Origin: an uncultured Dehalococcoidia bacterium | GTDB taxonomy: Bacteria; Chloroflexota; Dehalococcoidia; Lucifugimonadales; UBA3495 | Direction of reading: 5' to 3' | DNA: 64,000 bases | Assembly (NCBI GenBank): GCA_951812625.1 | Contig: CATOSP010000002.1 | Coordinates: 124,001 to 188,000 of the forward strand | Part shown: positions 32,860-41,706 of the stretch, in pieces | Layout: each line of letters starts with the position of its first letter | Position numbering within the stretch: the stretch's first letter is position 1 | Made by a program: the position numbers and the translations under genes | The notes under the pieces: generated by a model | What the model saw: the letters and a program-made list of their open reading frames with translations, nothing else | Told to the model about the DNA's origin: nothing | Database searches by the model: none

Positions 32860-34380
32860 ATGTCCTCAACCGGCGCATCGTTGCAGTTGCCTCTCTCGAG
32901 CCCCTTGATTATCAAAGGGGAGGAGGGAGATGCTACCGGAGGATTTGTTTTCGAGCGGGAGAACCCGGCCAATACCAGGCAAGTGGCTACTGCCGCAGCT
33001 GAGGGAAGCCTGGAGGACGTGCGAGCCGCCATCGATGCGGCGAGAGAAGCCTTCGACTCGAACACGGAAAATTGGGTCTACAACTACAAGCTGCGAGAAC
33101 AGGTGCTCTTCCGCACCGCCCAGTTGATGCGGGAGAACGCCGACCGGTTGGCAAAAGTGGTGAGCTTGGAAGTGGGTATGCCCATGCGTCAGGCAGTGCC
33201 CCATGTGGCCGCCGCCGCCGACATCTTCGACTTCTACGCCGGGCTGGCGGGGAAGATTTACGGCGAGACCTTCACCCTACCCACCGGGTCGATGATCAAC
33301 CTGGTCAAGGAACCCATCGGTGTGGTTGGGCTGATCACTCCATGGAATTTCCCGTTGACCCAGACAGCCCGAAAGGTGGCCCCGGCTTTGGCTGCAGGCT
33401 GCACCCTGGTAGTGAAACCAGCCAGCTACACCCCTGCGGCTTCCTACGAGCTTATCAAGCTGATGCATCAGACGTCCATGCCCGCTGGCGTGGTCAACCT
33501 GGTGTCCGGGCCGGGAAGGTTGATAGGCGCGGAGATGGTGACCAGCACCAAGATAGACAAGATTTCCTTCACCGGGGAGACGGGCACGGGCAAAGACATC
33601 GCGGCCCGAGCTGCCCACGACGTGAAGCGTGTGAGCCTGGAGTTGGGAGGCAAGGCGCCCTACGTGGTGTTCGACGACGCGGATATCGACGCGGCGTCCC
33701 GCGCCGCCATCTTCGGGATGTTCAGGAATGCCGGCCAGGCCTGCGGTGCGACCACCCGCTTGATAGTGCAGGAGGGTATCCATGACGCCTTCCTCTCCAG
33801 CGTCGTTGAGTTGACCAGGGGAATTGAGGTCGGGGACCCGTCCCTCCAGTCGACAGACATGGGGCCGCTGATTTCCAGTTCCCAGGAGCGGGTTGTCCAG
33901 GAATACGTTGACTTCGGGATGGACGCCTTCAAGCTGGTTACAGGCGGCAATAAGCTGCACGGAGAGGGGTTCGATAACGGCTATTACTTCGAGCCAACCA
34001 TCTTCGATGAGGTGGATAATTCCTCACGGCTGAGCCAGGAAGAGATTTTTGGCCCTGTGGTGGCTGTGACCACGTTCAAGGACGAGGAAGAGGCGATACA
34101 CCTGGCCAATGATGTTGACTTCGGCCTGGTGGCTGGCGTTTGGAGCGCGGACTATCCCCGGGCCATGCGCGTCGCCCGCCGAATACGGGCTGGGACGATC
34201 TGGATCTGGGACAACTACGCCCAGCCGGTGGAAGGCATCTGGGGCGGATACAAGCAGAGCGGCATAGGCAGAGAGTTGGGCTACTATGGTCTGGAGGACT
34301 TCCTGGAAGTCAAGCAGATATTCACGGATGGCACCGGTCTGACTATGAAACCTCCTTACGCCCAGGTAATCAAACAGTAG
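32860..34380 (+). CDS. Aldehyde dehydrogenase family protein
   Basis: 506 residues with all core motifs: PWNFPLTQTARKVAPALAAG, the NAD fold with SFTGETGTGK, general base Glu in LELGGKAP, nucleophile Cys in NAGQACGATTR and the final SGIGRELGYYGLEDFLEVKQ. Near the N-terminus (residues 12-22, SSPLIIKGEEG) the DNA contains a palindromic repeat (32901-32920), so the first 30 residues seem partly repeat-derived. It lies between asd and dapA; the substrate is unknown and a role in the lysine route is not implied. Confidence 0.9.
   Translation: MSSTGASLQLPLSSPLIIKGEEGDATGGFVFERENPANTRQVATAAAEGSLEDVRAAIDAAREAFDSNTENWVYNYKLREQVLFRTAQLMRENADRLAKVVSLEVGMPMRQAVPHVAAAADIFDFYAGLAGKIYGETFTLPTGSMINLVKEPIGVVGLITPWNFPLTQTARKVAPALAAGCTLVVKPASYTPAASYELIKLMHQTSMPAGVVNLVSGPGRLIGAEMVTSTKIDKISFTGETGTGKDIAARAAHDVKRVSLELGGKAPYVVFDDADIDAASRAAIFGMFRNAGQACGATTRLIVQEGIHDAFLSSVVELTRGIEVGDPSLQSTDMGPLISSSQERVVQEYVDFGMDAFKLVTGGNKLHGEGFDNGYYFEPTIFDEVDNSSRLSQEEIFGPVVAVTTFKDEEEAIHLANDVDFGLVAGVWSADYPRAMRVARRIRAGTIWIWDNYAQPVEGIWGGYKQSGIGRELGYYGLEDFLEVKQIFTDGTGLTMKPPYAQVIKQ
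32901..32920. repeat. Palindromic repeat type 2 (related form) inside the aldehyde dehydrogenase gene
   Basis: CCCCTTGATTATCAAAGGGG is a near-perfect inverted repeat in the coding region, read in frame as PLIIKG. It resembles the intergenic palindromes at 1025 and 61788 in its CCCCTT..AAGGGG arms. Confidence 0.6.
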
Positions 34381-34455
34381 GAACAATATTAGGAGGCGGA
34401 TCCCTCACGGAGTTGGAAGGCCGGCAGGGACCCGTCCCTCGAGAGGAGGCCCAAC

Positions 34456-35352
34456 ATGGTGGAGATTGGCAGACTCATAACGGCGATGGTCACCCCATTC
34501 GACGAGCAGGGGCAAGTGGACTACAAACAGGCCAAGAGCCTCGCCAAGGCGCTCGTTGCCTCCGGGAGCGACGGCGTCATCGTGTCGGGTACGACGGGCG
34601 AGTCTCCGACCCTGACCACCGATGAGAAGCTGCGCCTGTACGGCGAGATCAAGGACGCTCTGGGTGAAAGCGCGGCGGTGATTGCCGGCACCGGCAACTA
34701 CAGCACCAGCGAGAGCATCGAGTTGAGTATGGAAGCCCAGAAGCAGGGCGTTGATGGCTTACTTCTCGTGGTGCCCTACTACAACAAGCCTCCGCAGGAA
34801 GGACTGTACCAGCATTTCAAGGCCATAGCAGCCCACGTGGACCTGCCCTGCATGGTCTACAACGTCACCAGCCGTACCAGCCTGAACATGTCCGACGCCA
34901 CCACAATCCGCCTCAGCCACATCGACAACATCATCGGCGTGAAGGAAGCGGGCAGCGACATGGACCAGGTGACCCGGATCATTGACGGGGCGAAGCCTGG
35001 ATTCAAGGTCTGGAGCGGCAACGACAACGAGACCTTCTACATCATGGCTACCGGCGGCTACGGCGTGGTTTCGGTCGCCTCGCACTTGGTAGGAAGCCAG
35101 ATAAAGCAGATGATGGGTCTGCTCCTCGAGGGTGACGTGGAAGGCGCGGCGGCCGAGCACCGCCGGCTCCATGCCCTGTTCAAGGTGCTGTTCATCGTGT
35201 CCAACCCCATCCCGGTAAAGTACTCGCTAAACCAGGTCGGGTTCAACGTGGGCGAGCCTAGGTTGCCCCTGATTCCCCCGGATGATGCCTCCGCAGCGCA
35301 GATCAGGGATGTTCTTGGCAACTACGAGATCGACCTTCCCTTACCGGCCTAG
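34456..35352 (+). CDS. dapA: 4-Hydroxy-tetrahydrodipicolinate synthase
   Basis: 298 residues, a Schiff-base class I aldolase barrel. GTTGESPTL, the YYNKPPQEGL Tyr motif, VYNVTSRT and the catalytic Lys in IIGVKEAGSD are all present. It condenses pyruvate and aspartate semialdehyde in lysine/DAP synthesis. The 75-bp leader has an AGGGAC/GTCCCT hairpin next to GAGAGGAGG, so the ribosome site could be partly masked. It ends at a terminator. Confidence 0.93.
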   Translation: MVEIGRLITAMVTPFDEQGQVDYKQAKSLAKALVASGSDGVIVSGTTGESPTLTTDEKLRLYGEIKDALGESAAVIAGTGNYSTSESIELSMEAQKQGVDGLLLVVPYYNKPPQEGLYQHFKAIAAHVDLPCMVYNVTSRTSLNMSDATTIRLSHIDNIIGVKEAGSDMDQVTRIIDGAKPGFKVWSGNDNETFYIMATGGYGVVSVASHLVGSQIKQMMGLLLEGDVEGAAAEHRRLHALFKVLFIVSNPIPVKYSLNQVGFNVGEPRLPLIPPDDASAAQIRDVLGNYEIDLPLPA

Positions 35353-35384
35353 CTCCGTATACCAGGCCCAGACAGTCTACTCGG

Positions 35385-35424
35385 CCAGCCCCTCGGCTAC
35401 GGGGGGCTGGTGTTTGCTTGTTTG
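35385..35424 (+). terminator. Intrinsic terminator after dapA
   Basis: CCAGCCCC (35385-35392) pairs with GGGGCTGG (35403-35410), followed by TGTTTGCTTGTTT. Confidence 0.75.
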
Positions 35425-35458
35425 GGGCACATTCCAAATCTACGCTCGGGAGTGCAAG

Positions 35459-35980
35459 ATGCCAGTCCTGCAAGATTTCATCCGCCGGTCCTTCGAGACT
35501 CACTGGGAATGGATGGAGCGGTACGTGGACGGCCTGACCCAGGCTGAGGTCGAGTACCGGCCCAATGACCAGTGCCACTCCATTGGATTTATCCTGTGGC
35601 ACTACGGTAGGGCGCTGGACATGTGGGTCCAGACCCTTGCCAAGCGGGAACCCCAACTATACGAGACGGGCTGGGCCGAACGCCTTGGATTCGCGTCGGA
35701 GCCGATGAACGTGGGGTTCGGCTATACCCTGGAAGACCTGGCGAGCTGGGCTTGCCCGGACAAGGACCTGCTCCTGGAATATGCCAACGCCGCCCGTGGA
35801 AACCTGCTGGAGTTCCTGTCCCGGCACGATGATGCCTCCCTAGCCGAGACGACGATGACCAACCGCCGCGGCGAAGCTATGGCTGTTGGCGACATGTTCC
35901 GTATGCTGATCTGGGAGGTCAACCAGCATGGCGGACAGGCAGGCTACCTTCGCGGGATGCAGCGCGGGCTGAACCAGTAG
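35459..35980 (+). CDS. DinB-family protein (four-helix bundle)
   Basis: 173 residues. The DinB/DUF664 pattern of His ligands is visible in CHSIGFILWHYGRALDMW and in the C-terminal LIWEVNQHGGQAGYLRGM, with a long helical middle. DinB proteins bind a metal and include thiol-dependent transferases. Start ATG 35459; frames upstream overlap dapA and are discarded. It is separated from dapA by a terminator. Confidence 0.78.
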   Translation: MPVLQDFIRRSFETHWEWMERYVDGLTQAEVEYRPNDQCHSIGFILWHYGRALDMWVQTLAKREPQLYETGWAERLGFASEPMNVGFGYTLEDLASWACPDKDLLLEYANAARGNLLEFLSRHDDASLAETTMTNRRGEAMAVGDMFRMLIWEVNQHGGQAGYLRGMQRGLNQ

Positions 35981-36011
35981 AAAGTTGTTTCATCCTCCAT
36001 CCGGGCTTTTG

Positions 36012-36023
36012 CGCGCTAGCGCG
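36012..36023. repeat. Short perfect palindrome between convergent genes
   Basis: CGCGCTAGCGCG is a 12-bp perfect palindrome in the 71-bp gap between the DinB gene and the convergent MFS gene. A T-run precedes it on the plus strand, and with no loop it cannot form an ordinary terminator; a protein-binding site is possible. Confidence 0.5.
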
Positions 36024-36051
36024 TGAATGCACTCCCATTGCACCAGCGGAG

Positions 36052-37329
36052 TTACGAGGTACTTGCCACAGCCGAAGGCGTCATGGCCAGTCCCCTTCCC
36101 GCGGATCTCACCAGGCCGAACCATATAGTTACCAGCAGGCATATCGCTGCGGCGATGGTTATCGACAATGGCCAGCCAACCCAACCTGCGGCTGCGGCCA
36201 GTGGGAGCGCGCCCAGATAGTGGAACCCGGGGGTGAAATGGAGCACGCCCATCACCCGCCCACGCACCTCCGCGGGTGATGCCAGTTGCAGGATAGTTGT
36301 GGACAGAGGCCACACCGTCCCCAAGCTCAGCATTCCCACCACCAGAAACAGGGCCCATGACCCCCAGAACCAGGTCGTCCATGCGAATATGGTCAGTATT
36401 ATGCAGAACAGCCCCAGACATCCCAGCAGCCACCGGTACAGCCAGGCGCGATTCATGAAAGTGAGGGAGAGGTTTCCGATCAGGGATCCGATACCCGATG
36501 CCAGTAGCAACAGTCCGGCCTCGTAAGCACCGCTGTCCAGTTGGTCCCTGGCGAAGGCCGGTATGACCTGCAGGTGGGACATGCCGAACCCGCCGAAGGA
36601 ACAGGCCAGCACGATCACAGTCAGCAGCACCGGTGCGTCTCGTATATGTATAAACCCGTCCAGGAAATTCCTGAGAAACGGAACCTGGTTTCTCTGCTGG
36701 GGTCGGGATGTAGTCCTGAGGCGGGTGACGCACACGACGCTAATTACGAAGAAGGATGCGTTCATAAACAGGGCCGCACTGATGCTCAGTCCATCGATAA
36801 CAGCCCCTACCAACGGCGGTCCGGCGATCCTGCCCATGTGCACTGCGGCGTTGAAGTGGGCCACCGCGTCCAGTAGCGTCCCTTCCCCCACCAGGTCCGA
36901 GAGCATTGCCACCCGCGCCGGTTGGTTCAGCGCCTGCAACACCCCCAGCACAGCCCCGGTCAGGTAGATGTGCCAGACTTCGACAACGCCAGTTGCGGTA
37001 AGTGTGGCAAGGGCAGCAATGAGCGCTCCCACCAACGCCTGAATGATAATCAGCAGCCGCTTCCGGTCTATCCGGTCGGCGATGACGCCACCCACGGGTA
37101 GCAAGCCGACGTTGGGAACGCCGTAGAAAAAGAGGACGAGTCCAAGCTGGGTCTTGGAACCAGTGACCTCCAGCACCAGCCAGCCCAAGACCAGGAACTG
37201 CATTCCCTGGGAGATTGACTGAACGGCCGACCCTGTCCAGTACCAGCGAAAGTTGGCTGATCGCCATGGCTCCAGCATCCGCCGCGCGTAAGATGCGGTG
37301 GCCTGCCCGCCGGAGTCCGATTCTACCAA
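36052..37329 (-). CDS. Major facilitator superfamily transporter
   Basis: 425 residues with about 12 hydrophobic segments. Membership of the EntS/MFS_3-like drug or siderophore exporter group is suggested by FRWYWTGSAVQSISQGMQFLVLGWLVLEVTG, the loop-2 motif GGVIADRIDRKRLL and LGVLQALNQPARVAMLSDLVG. It exports an unknown compound. The substrate cannot be read. Confidence 0.87.
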   Translation of the reverse strand: MVESDSGGQATASYARRMLEPWRSANFRWYWTGSAVQSISQGMQFLVLGWLVLEVTGSKTQLGLVLFFYGVPNVGLLPVGGVIADRIDRKRLLIIIQALVGALIAALATLTATGVVEVWHIYLTGAVLGVLQALNQPARVAMLSDLVGEGTLLDAVAHFNAAVHMGRIAGPPLVGAVIDGLSISAALFMNASFFVISVVCVTRLRTTSRPQQRNQVPFLRNFLDGFIHIRDAPVLLTVIVLACSFGGFGMSHLQVIPAFARDQLDSGAYEAGLLLLASGIGSLIGNLSLTFMNRAWLYRWLLGCLGLFCIILTIFAWTTWFWGSWALFLVVGMLSLGTVWPLSTTILQLASPAEVRGRVMGVLHFTPGFHYLGALPLAAAAGWVGWPLSITIAAAICLLVTIWFGLVRSAGRGLAMTPSAVASTS

Positions 37330-37418
37330 ATCGGGGTACCTATGATTCTCTCTCCCCGTCTTGGCTCACCTAGGCGTTGGACTCGGAACATCCCACATCA
37401 GTCCGTTGATTTCTGTAA

Positions 37419-38141
37419 CTATTCAAGGTTGAAGACTTCCCGGAGGTCGCGGATGCGAACGTACCCGTCTCCTTTTGTGGACGGGGTCCCGCACCCCTCC
37501 CTATCCAGCCAGACAGCCCGCATTCCGACCCCTATTGCGCCGTTTACGTCGTTCTCGAAAGAGTCCCCGATGTAGATACATTCCGCAGTCCCGCATCCCA
37601 TGCGTTCTGCGGCGGCCTGGAATATCTCCGTTCCAGGTTTGGCGTGCCCCAACTCTCCTGAAATGAGCGTGTGCGCAAAGAATTGGGCGAGGTCCAGGGT
37701 CTGTAGTTTGCACTTCTGCTGTGCCGCATCGCCATTGGTTATGACGCCCATGCGGAAACCACGGCCACCCAAGACTGCCAGAACGCCTCGCACATCTGGT
37801 AACTGGGTCCAGTTGGCCTCGTATGCTGCCAAGTAATCGGAGAAGATTCGGTCCGCTCCTTCATGGCTGACGGGATGCAGCGCTACATCGCTGATGTGCC
37901 GCCGTCCTTGCTCCTTGAAGCTGATGTTCCCGCGAAGGAACTGTGCCATGTGCGTTTCGGATGCGGTTTCCCATTCTTTAGCAAAGGCTTCGAGGGTCGA
38001 TGCCCGGAGGATTGAACAATGCTTCTCATAAAAGACTTGGGCCGCACGTTTCTCGGACAGCACATGGTCAAGGAGGGTGCCGTCCAGATCGAAGAAGACC
38101 GCCTTTACTGACAGGCCGGAGCTGTTTGAGTCTGATGCCAT
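37419..38141 (-). CDS. HAD-family hydrolase (YjjG/phosphoglycolate phosphatase-like)
   Basis: 240 residues with the four HAD motifs: I AVFFDLDGTLLDH, II GVITNGDAAQQ, III Lys in GHAKPGTEIF and IV YIGDSFENDVNGA. A helical cap (residues about 28-110) marks subfamily I. Likely phosphatase for a nucleotide or sugar phosphate. It is immediately upstream-proximal to the CYTH gene on the same strand. Confidence 0.88.
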   Translation of the reverse strand: MASDSNSSGLSVKAVFFDLDGTLLDHVLSEKRAAQVFYEKHCSILRASTLEAFAKEWETASETHMAQFLRGNISFKEQGRRHISDVALHPVSHEGADRIFSDYLAAYEANWTQLPDVRGVLAVLGGRGFRMGVITNGDAAQQKCKLQTLDLAQFFAHTLISGELGHAKPGTEIFQAAAERMGCGTAECIYIGDSFENDVNGAIGVGMRAVWLDREGCGTPSTKGDGYVRIRDLREVFNLE

Positions 38142-38172
38142 TCCAGTGATGTCCTACGAGACAGGTTGTAGG

Positions 38173-38700
38173 CTAACCAGGCTTGGCAACCAGGTCTTCG
38201 TTGGACCCTTCGATATGCTTGCCCAGGTGTGAGTCGAACCGCTGCCGGTACTCCCGCAACTGAGCGTCGATGTCCTGGCCTTCCCGTTCCTGGACTTCCA
38301 CCTCGAAGACTTGGCCCACACCCTCGACGGAGTCCAGGTTGAAGATGGTGTTGTCCTTCCGCCAAAGCTCCCGCTGTTTACGGACTATGACCTTGATTCC
38401 CAGTGCAGCATCCAGTAATTCTTTGATCTGTCCTTCCCCTACGTCCCATACCTGGAACCGGCTGGTCCTGCCCTCGCTTTCCTGCCTATCGTAGTAGTAG
38501 ATGACGTGCGTCCCTGTGCCCTCGACCCGCAGCTTCAGCCGCCGGATCCGGGCGTCTTCGCTGGAGTCGGGGAGGCGGTAGAAGTAGTCGACTTGTTCCT
38601 TGACCTCTACAAACTCCGCCCCAAGGTCTCTGAGAGTCTGGCGTGCCGGAGCGAAGTCAGGGCAAAAGGCCTTAAGCTCGCGGTTCAGACGCATTTCCAT
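38173..38700 (-). CDS. CYTH-domain protein (class IV adenylate cyclase/ThTPase-like)
   Basis: About 175 residues. The N-terminal ELK AFCPDF segment is a variant of the ExExK signature, followed by acidic/basic strands RIRRLKLRVEGTGTHVIYYYDRQ, IVRKQRELWRKDNTIFNLDSVEGVGQVFEVEVQ, which line the tunnel that binds triphosphates in CYTH enzymes. It could make cAMP or hydrolyse an inorganic or thiamine triphosphate. The start is uncertain (ATG 38739, 38700 or 38694). Confidence 0.75.
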   Translation of the reverse strand: MEMRLNRELKAFCPDFAPARQTLRDLGAEFVEVKEQVDYFYRLPDSSEDARIRRLKLRVEGTGTHVIYYYDRQESEGRTSRFQVWDVGEGQIKELLDAALGIKVIVRKQRELWRKDNTIFNLDSVEGVGQVFEVEVQEREGQDIDAQLREYRQRFDSHLGKHIEGSNEDLVAKPG

Positions 38701-38871
38701 ATCTGAGTAATCTGTGCAGGACTCTGTACAACAACCCAACCGCGTTTAGCTGCTTTGAGGGGAGTTGTGTATGGCAAGTCAATTCAATGGGCACACACAC
38801 GCTTGGGTAGAAGCGTGAGGGTGACTAGAGCGGGGTCGTTAGAGACGGTTCGGGACTGGAGAATATGATGG

Positions 38872-38944
38872 TACCCCTGGAGGGACTCGAACCCCCGACG
38901 CGCGACTTAGGACGCCGCCGCTCTATCCTCTGAGCTACAGGGGC
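38872..38944 (-). tRNA. tRNA-Arg (anticodon CCT)
   Basis: On the minus strand, acceptor GCCCCTG/CAGGGGT, D-arm GCTC..GAGC, anticodon stem GCGGC/GTCGC with loop GTCCTAA (anticodon CCT), T-arm GGGGG-TTCGAGT-CCCTC. Discriminator A is followed by an encoded CCA (38869-38871). Confidence 0.95.
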
Positions 38945-38952
38945 TGGGTTGG

Positions 38953-39025
38953 TGGAGATAGGGGGGCTCGAACCCCCAACCTCGGCATTGCGAACGCCGC
39001 GCTCTCCCAGTTGAGCTATATCCCC
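38953..39025 (-). tRNA. tRNA-Ala (anticodon CGC)
   Basis: On the minus strand, acceptor GGGGATA/TATCTCC, D-arm GCTC..GAGC, anticodon stem CGGCG/TGCCG with loop TTCGCAA (anticodon CGC), T-arm GGGGG-TTCGAGC-CCCCC. Discriminator A and encoded CCA follow. It lies 8 bp upstream of tRNA-Arg and is co-transcribed. Confidence 0.95.
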
Positions 39026-39071
39026 GGCTTCAGGCTTTGCGGTCCGGTTGCTCCCGTCAGCCTTGTGTTAA

Positions 39072-39101
39072 ATCGTAAGGGGAGTCTCTCTCTGATGTCA
39101 A
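39072..39101 (-). promoter_or_regulatory. Promoter for tRNA-Ala/tRNA-Arg
   Basis: On the minus strand, a perfect TTGACA (39096-39101), an 18-bp spacer and TACGAT (39072-39077), about 40 bp before tRNA-Ala. Confidence 0.65.
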
Positions 39102-39112
39102 GTCACGGACGG

Positions 39113-39823
39113 CTACGTGAACGCCAGCCTGCGCTCGTTCATGCTCACGTAGCGGTCCACGCTTCCCAGGACCACGTGATCCAGGAGCCGTATGTCCAGC
39201 ATATCGCCGCAGGCTATCAGGTCTTTGGTGATGGATACGTCCTGGGGGCTGGGCGTCGGGTCGCCAGAGGGATGGTTATGCACCACGATGATCGACGGCG
39301 CGTTTTCTCGTATGGCGGGGCGGAATACCTCGGCGGGCCGCACGACCGAACTGTTGACGTTGCCCACGTAGACCTCCGGGACGCTCAGAACCTCGTTCCG
39401 GGTGTTGAGCAGCAGGACGCGCAGGTGTTCCTGGTCGAGGGTGGCCATTTCCGCAATCAGGAGGTTGGTCACATCCTGTGGCGAGGAAATGACCGGCCGC
39501 TCCGTGGGGGACAGGGAGACCGAGCGTCGTCCCAATTCCAGGGCGGCCAGAAGTTGGCAGGCCTTGGCCTCGCTCAACCCACGCTCCCGGCAAAGCTCGG
39601 CATAGCTGGCCCTTGCTAGCCCGGAGAGGCCGTCGAAGCAGGTGAGAATCCGGGACGCCTGGGCGAGGACGTTTTCTCCCTGCATCCCCGTGCGCAGCAA
39701 GATGGCGATAAGCTCGGTGTTGCTCAGGGTCCTGGGGCCGAACTCCTTGAGCCGCTCCCGTGGCCGTTCCCCAGTGGGCATTTCGTGGATGGTGGGCTGG
39801 TACGCTGTGGTGGTTGTTGACAA
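39113..39823 (-). CDS. radC: RadC family JAB-domain protein
   Basis: 236 residues, the normal RadC length. An N-terminal helix-hairpin-helix region (RPRERLKEFGPRTLSNTELIAILLRTG) is followed by the JAB/MPN core with the metal motif HNHPSGDPTPSPQD and an upstream Glu (VPEVYVG). Despite its name the protein is not firmly established in recombination repair; it may be a metal-dependent hydrolase acting at DNA. Confidence 0.93.
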   Translation of the reverse strand: MSTTTTAYQPTIHEMPTGERPRERLKEFGPRTLSNTELIAILLRTGMQGENVLAQASRILTCFDGLSGLARASYAELCRERGLSEAKACQLLAALELGRRSVSLSPTERPVISSPQDVTNLLIAEMATLDQEHLRVLLLNTRNEVLSVPEVYVGNVNSSVVRPAEVFRPAIRENAPSIIVVHNHPSGDPTPSPQDVSITKDLIACGDMLDIRLLDHVVLGSVDRYVSMNERRLAFT

Positions 39824-39915
39824 AAAGATCGTCCCCTGAGTGAGTTCTGTGCAGGGACAGTTTCACCCGGCAGGGACGGCACTTTCAAGGGGCAAGTGTC
39901 ATAGCTACGGGGCCA

Positions 39916-41562
39916 TCACCACTGGAACTTGGAGTATTCTCCCTCCTCCTTGGTGATGAACTCCAGCAGGACGGTCTGGCCGTTGCGGTTGACCTCAAGA
40001 CCTCGACGGATGGCCGGAACGATCTCCTGGGGGTCGGTGATTTTCTCGCTGTACGCGCCCAGGGCCTGGGCGACTTCGGCGAACTGCCCGGTCACGCCCT
40101 TGATGTTGTACTGCTGGACCGACACCGGCCACCGGCTGTCGTCGTAGATGGCCATCGTGGAGTTGTTCAGCACGACGGTTATTATGGGGAGGTTGGCCCG
40201 GACAGCGGTCTCGATGTCCATGCCCACCGACCCGAACGCGAAGTCGCCCATGATGTTGATCACCTGCTTCTCGGGAGCGGCCATCTTCGCACCCATCGCC
40301 AGCCCAAGGCTGTACCCTAGCTGGGTGGACTTGCCCCAACCGATGAAGGAACGGGGAGCGCGGGCTTCCCAGAAGGGCACCGTGTACTCCCGGGCGCTGC
40401 CTGATTCATGTGTGACTATCACGTTGTCCAGGTCCACGGTGTGCATCAGATCCCAGACGACTCGGTAGGGATTGATGGGGACTTCGCTGGAAGTCAGCTT
40501 GGGCATCCACCGGTCCAGCCATCTCTGCTTGATGGAGGCGATTTCGTCGTGCAGGGACTGATTACGGGGTCGACCATCGGAGCCGGTCTGCCGCTTCAAT
40601 TCTTCCAGCAGTTGTCCCAGGACCAGCCTGGAGTCGCCGACAAGCGGGTACTGGCACTTGTAGTCCTTGTTGATGTCGGTGTCGTCGTTGGTGGAATGAA
40701 TCACAGTTTTGCCCGGTGGTACGGGGACGCCGAAGTTGGTCTTGCTGAAACTGCAACCGATGCCGAAGACCGTGTCGGCCCTGGTCAGGTAGTGGTGGAC
40801 TCCCTCGGGGATGCTGGATGCGCCGGTGCCCAGCGAAAGAGGGTGATGCTCCGGGAAACCGCTCTTTCCCGCCATGGTCGTTATCACCGGGGCTTGCAGG
40901 AACTCGGCCACCTGGAGCAACTCGTCCGTTGCCTCGGCGTAAAGGACGCCCTGCCCGGCATGGATGATGGGCCTGTCTGCGGCCAGCAGGGCCCGGGCTG
41001 CACGGCTTATGGCGTCGGGGTCGGCTGCCGTACGGACGATGGGCGGAATTTCGTAATCGAAGTCCACTTCGTCCAGTTCCTCGGCCCCGACATCCTGGGG
41101 TATCTCCAGCAGCACGGGGCCAGGGCGTCCGCTGCGCAGCTTGGTGAAGGCGCGCCGCATCACCTCGGTAACTTTGCTGGCCGCCGGTATCTGGGCCGAC
41201 CACTTGGTGATGGACTCGTAGCTGCGGGACGGGCTGAAGGTGGGCGGCACACCCAGGCGGTCACGGGACGCAGCGGCGGGCAGTAGCAGGATGGGCACCG
41301 AGTCGGCGTATGCCTGGGCCACACCGCCGAAGGCATTCTCGGCCCCTGGTCCCGACTGCATCAGGAAGATTCCCAGCCGCTTCCCGTTGTGGATACGGGA
41401 GAAACCGTCGGCCATGTGGACGCCGGTGCATTCCTGCCGGAAGACGATTGGTCGGATACCCGCTATGGCGGCGGGTTCGATGAGCGGGTTGGAGGGGATG
41501 CAGGCGAGGAAGTCTACGCCCTCCATCTTCAGCACGTTGGCTATAGCGGTAACACCGTTCAT
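39916..41562 (-). CDS. Thiamine pyrophosphate-dependent enzyme (acetolactate synthase-like large subunit)
   Basis: 548 residues with three-domain TPP architecture: Pyr domain with the catalytic Glu in RQECTGVHMADGFSR and GIFLMQSGPGAENAFGG, central domain, and PP domain with the metal/TPP motif GDFAFGSVGMDIETAVRANLPIITVVLNN. The family includes acetolactate synthase, sulfopyruvate and oxalyl-CoA decarboxylase-like enzymes. The lack of a regulatory subunit or ilvC nearby argues against a main role in branched-chain synthesis. Confidence 0.88.
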   Translation of the reverse strand: MNGVTAIANVLKMEGVDFLACIPSNPLIEPAAIAGIRPIVFRQECTGVHMADGFSRIHNGKRLGIFLMQSGPGAENAFGGVAQAYADSVPILLLPAAASRDRLGVPPTFSPSRSYESITKWSAQIPAASKVTEVMRRAFTKLRSGRPGPVLLEIPQDVGAEELDEVDFDYEIPPIVRTAADPDAISRAARALLAADRPIIHAGQGVLYAEATDELLQVAEFLQAPVITTMAGKSGFPEHHPLSLGTGASSIPEGVHHYLTRADTVFGIGCSFSKTNFGVPVPPGKTVIHSTNDDTDINKDYKCQYPLVGDSRLVLGQLLEELKRQTGSDGRPRNQSLHDEIASIKQRWLDRWMPKLTSSEVPINPYRVVWDLMHTVDLDNVIVTHESGSAREYTVPFWEARAPRSFIGWGKSTQLGYSLGLAMGAKMAAPEKQVINIMGDFAFGSVGMDIETAVRANLPIITVVLNNSTMAIYDDSRWPVSVQQYNIKGVTGQFAEVAQALGAYSEKITDPQEIVPAIRRGLEVNRNGQTVLLEFITKEEGEYSKFQW

Positions 41563-41676
41563 GTCTCTCTCCTGAATACCGGGTTAATATTCATTCGGGT
41601 CAGGTCGGTCGGGCTGGACCGGTAGCTGTCGGCCACAGTCCCGGCGCACACTCAAACACGCTTCAAGTACGAGGGC

Positions 41677-41706
41677 AGTTTAGGTTGGCCTGATACGGTG
41701 TGTCAA
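41677..41706 (-). promoter_or_regulatory. Promoter for the TPP enzyme gene
   Basis: On the minus strand, a perfect TTGACA (41701-41706), an 18-bp spacer and TAAACT (41677-41682). The leader would be about 110 nt. Confidence 0.6.

Noticed and set aside
34381-34455. T-box or lysine riboswitch before dapA
   Set aside because: The leader is only 75 bp, with a small AGGGAC/GTCCCT hairpin but none of the conserved T-box or L-box elements.
36012-36023. Terminator at the CGCGCTAGCGCG palindrome
   Set aside because: A perfect palindrome without a loop cannot form a standard terminator stem; kept only as a palindrome.
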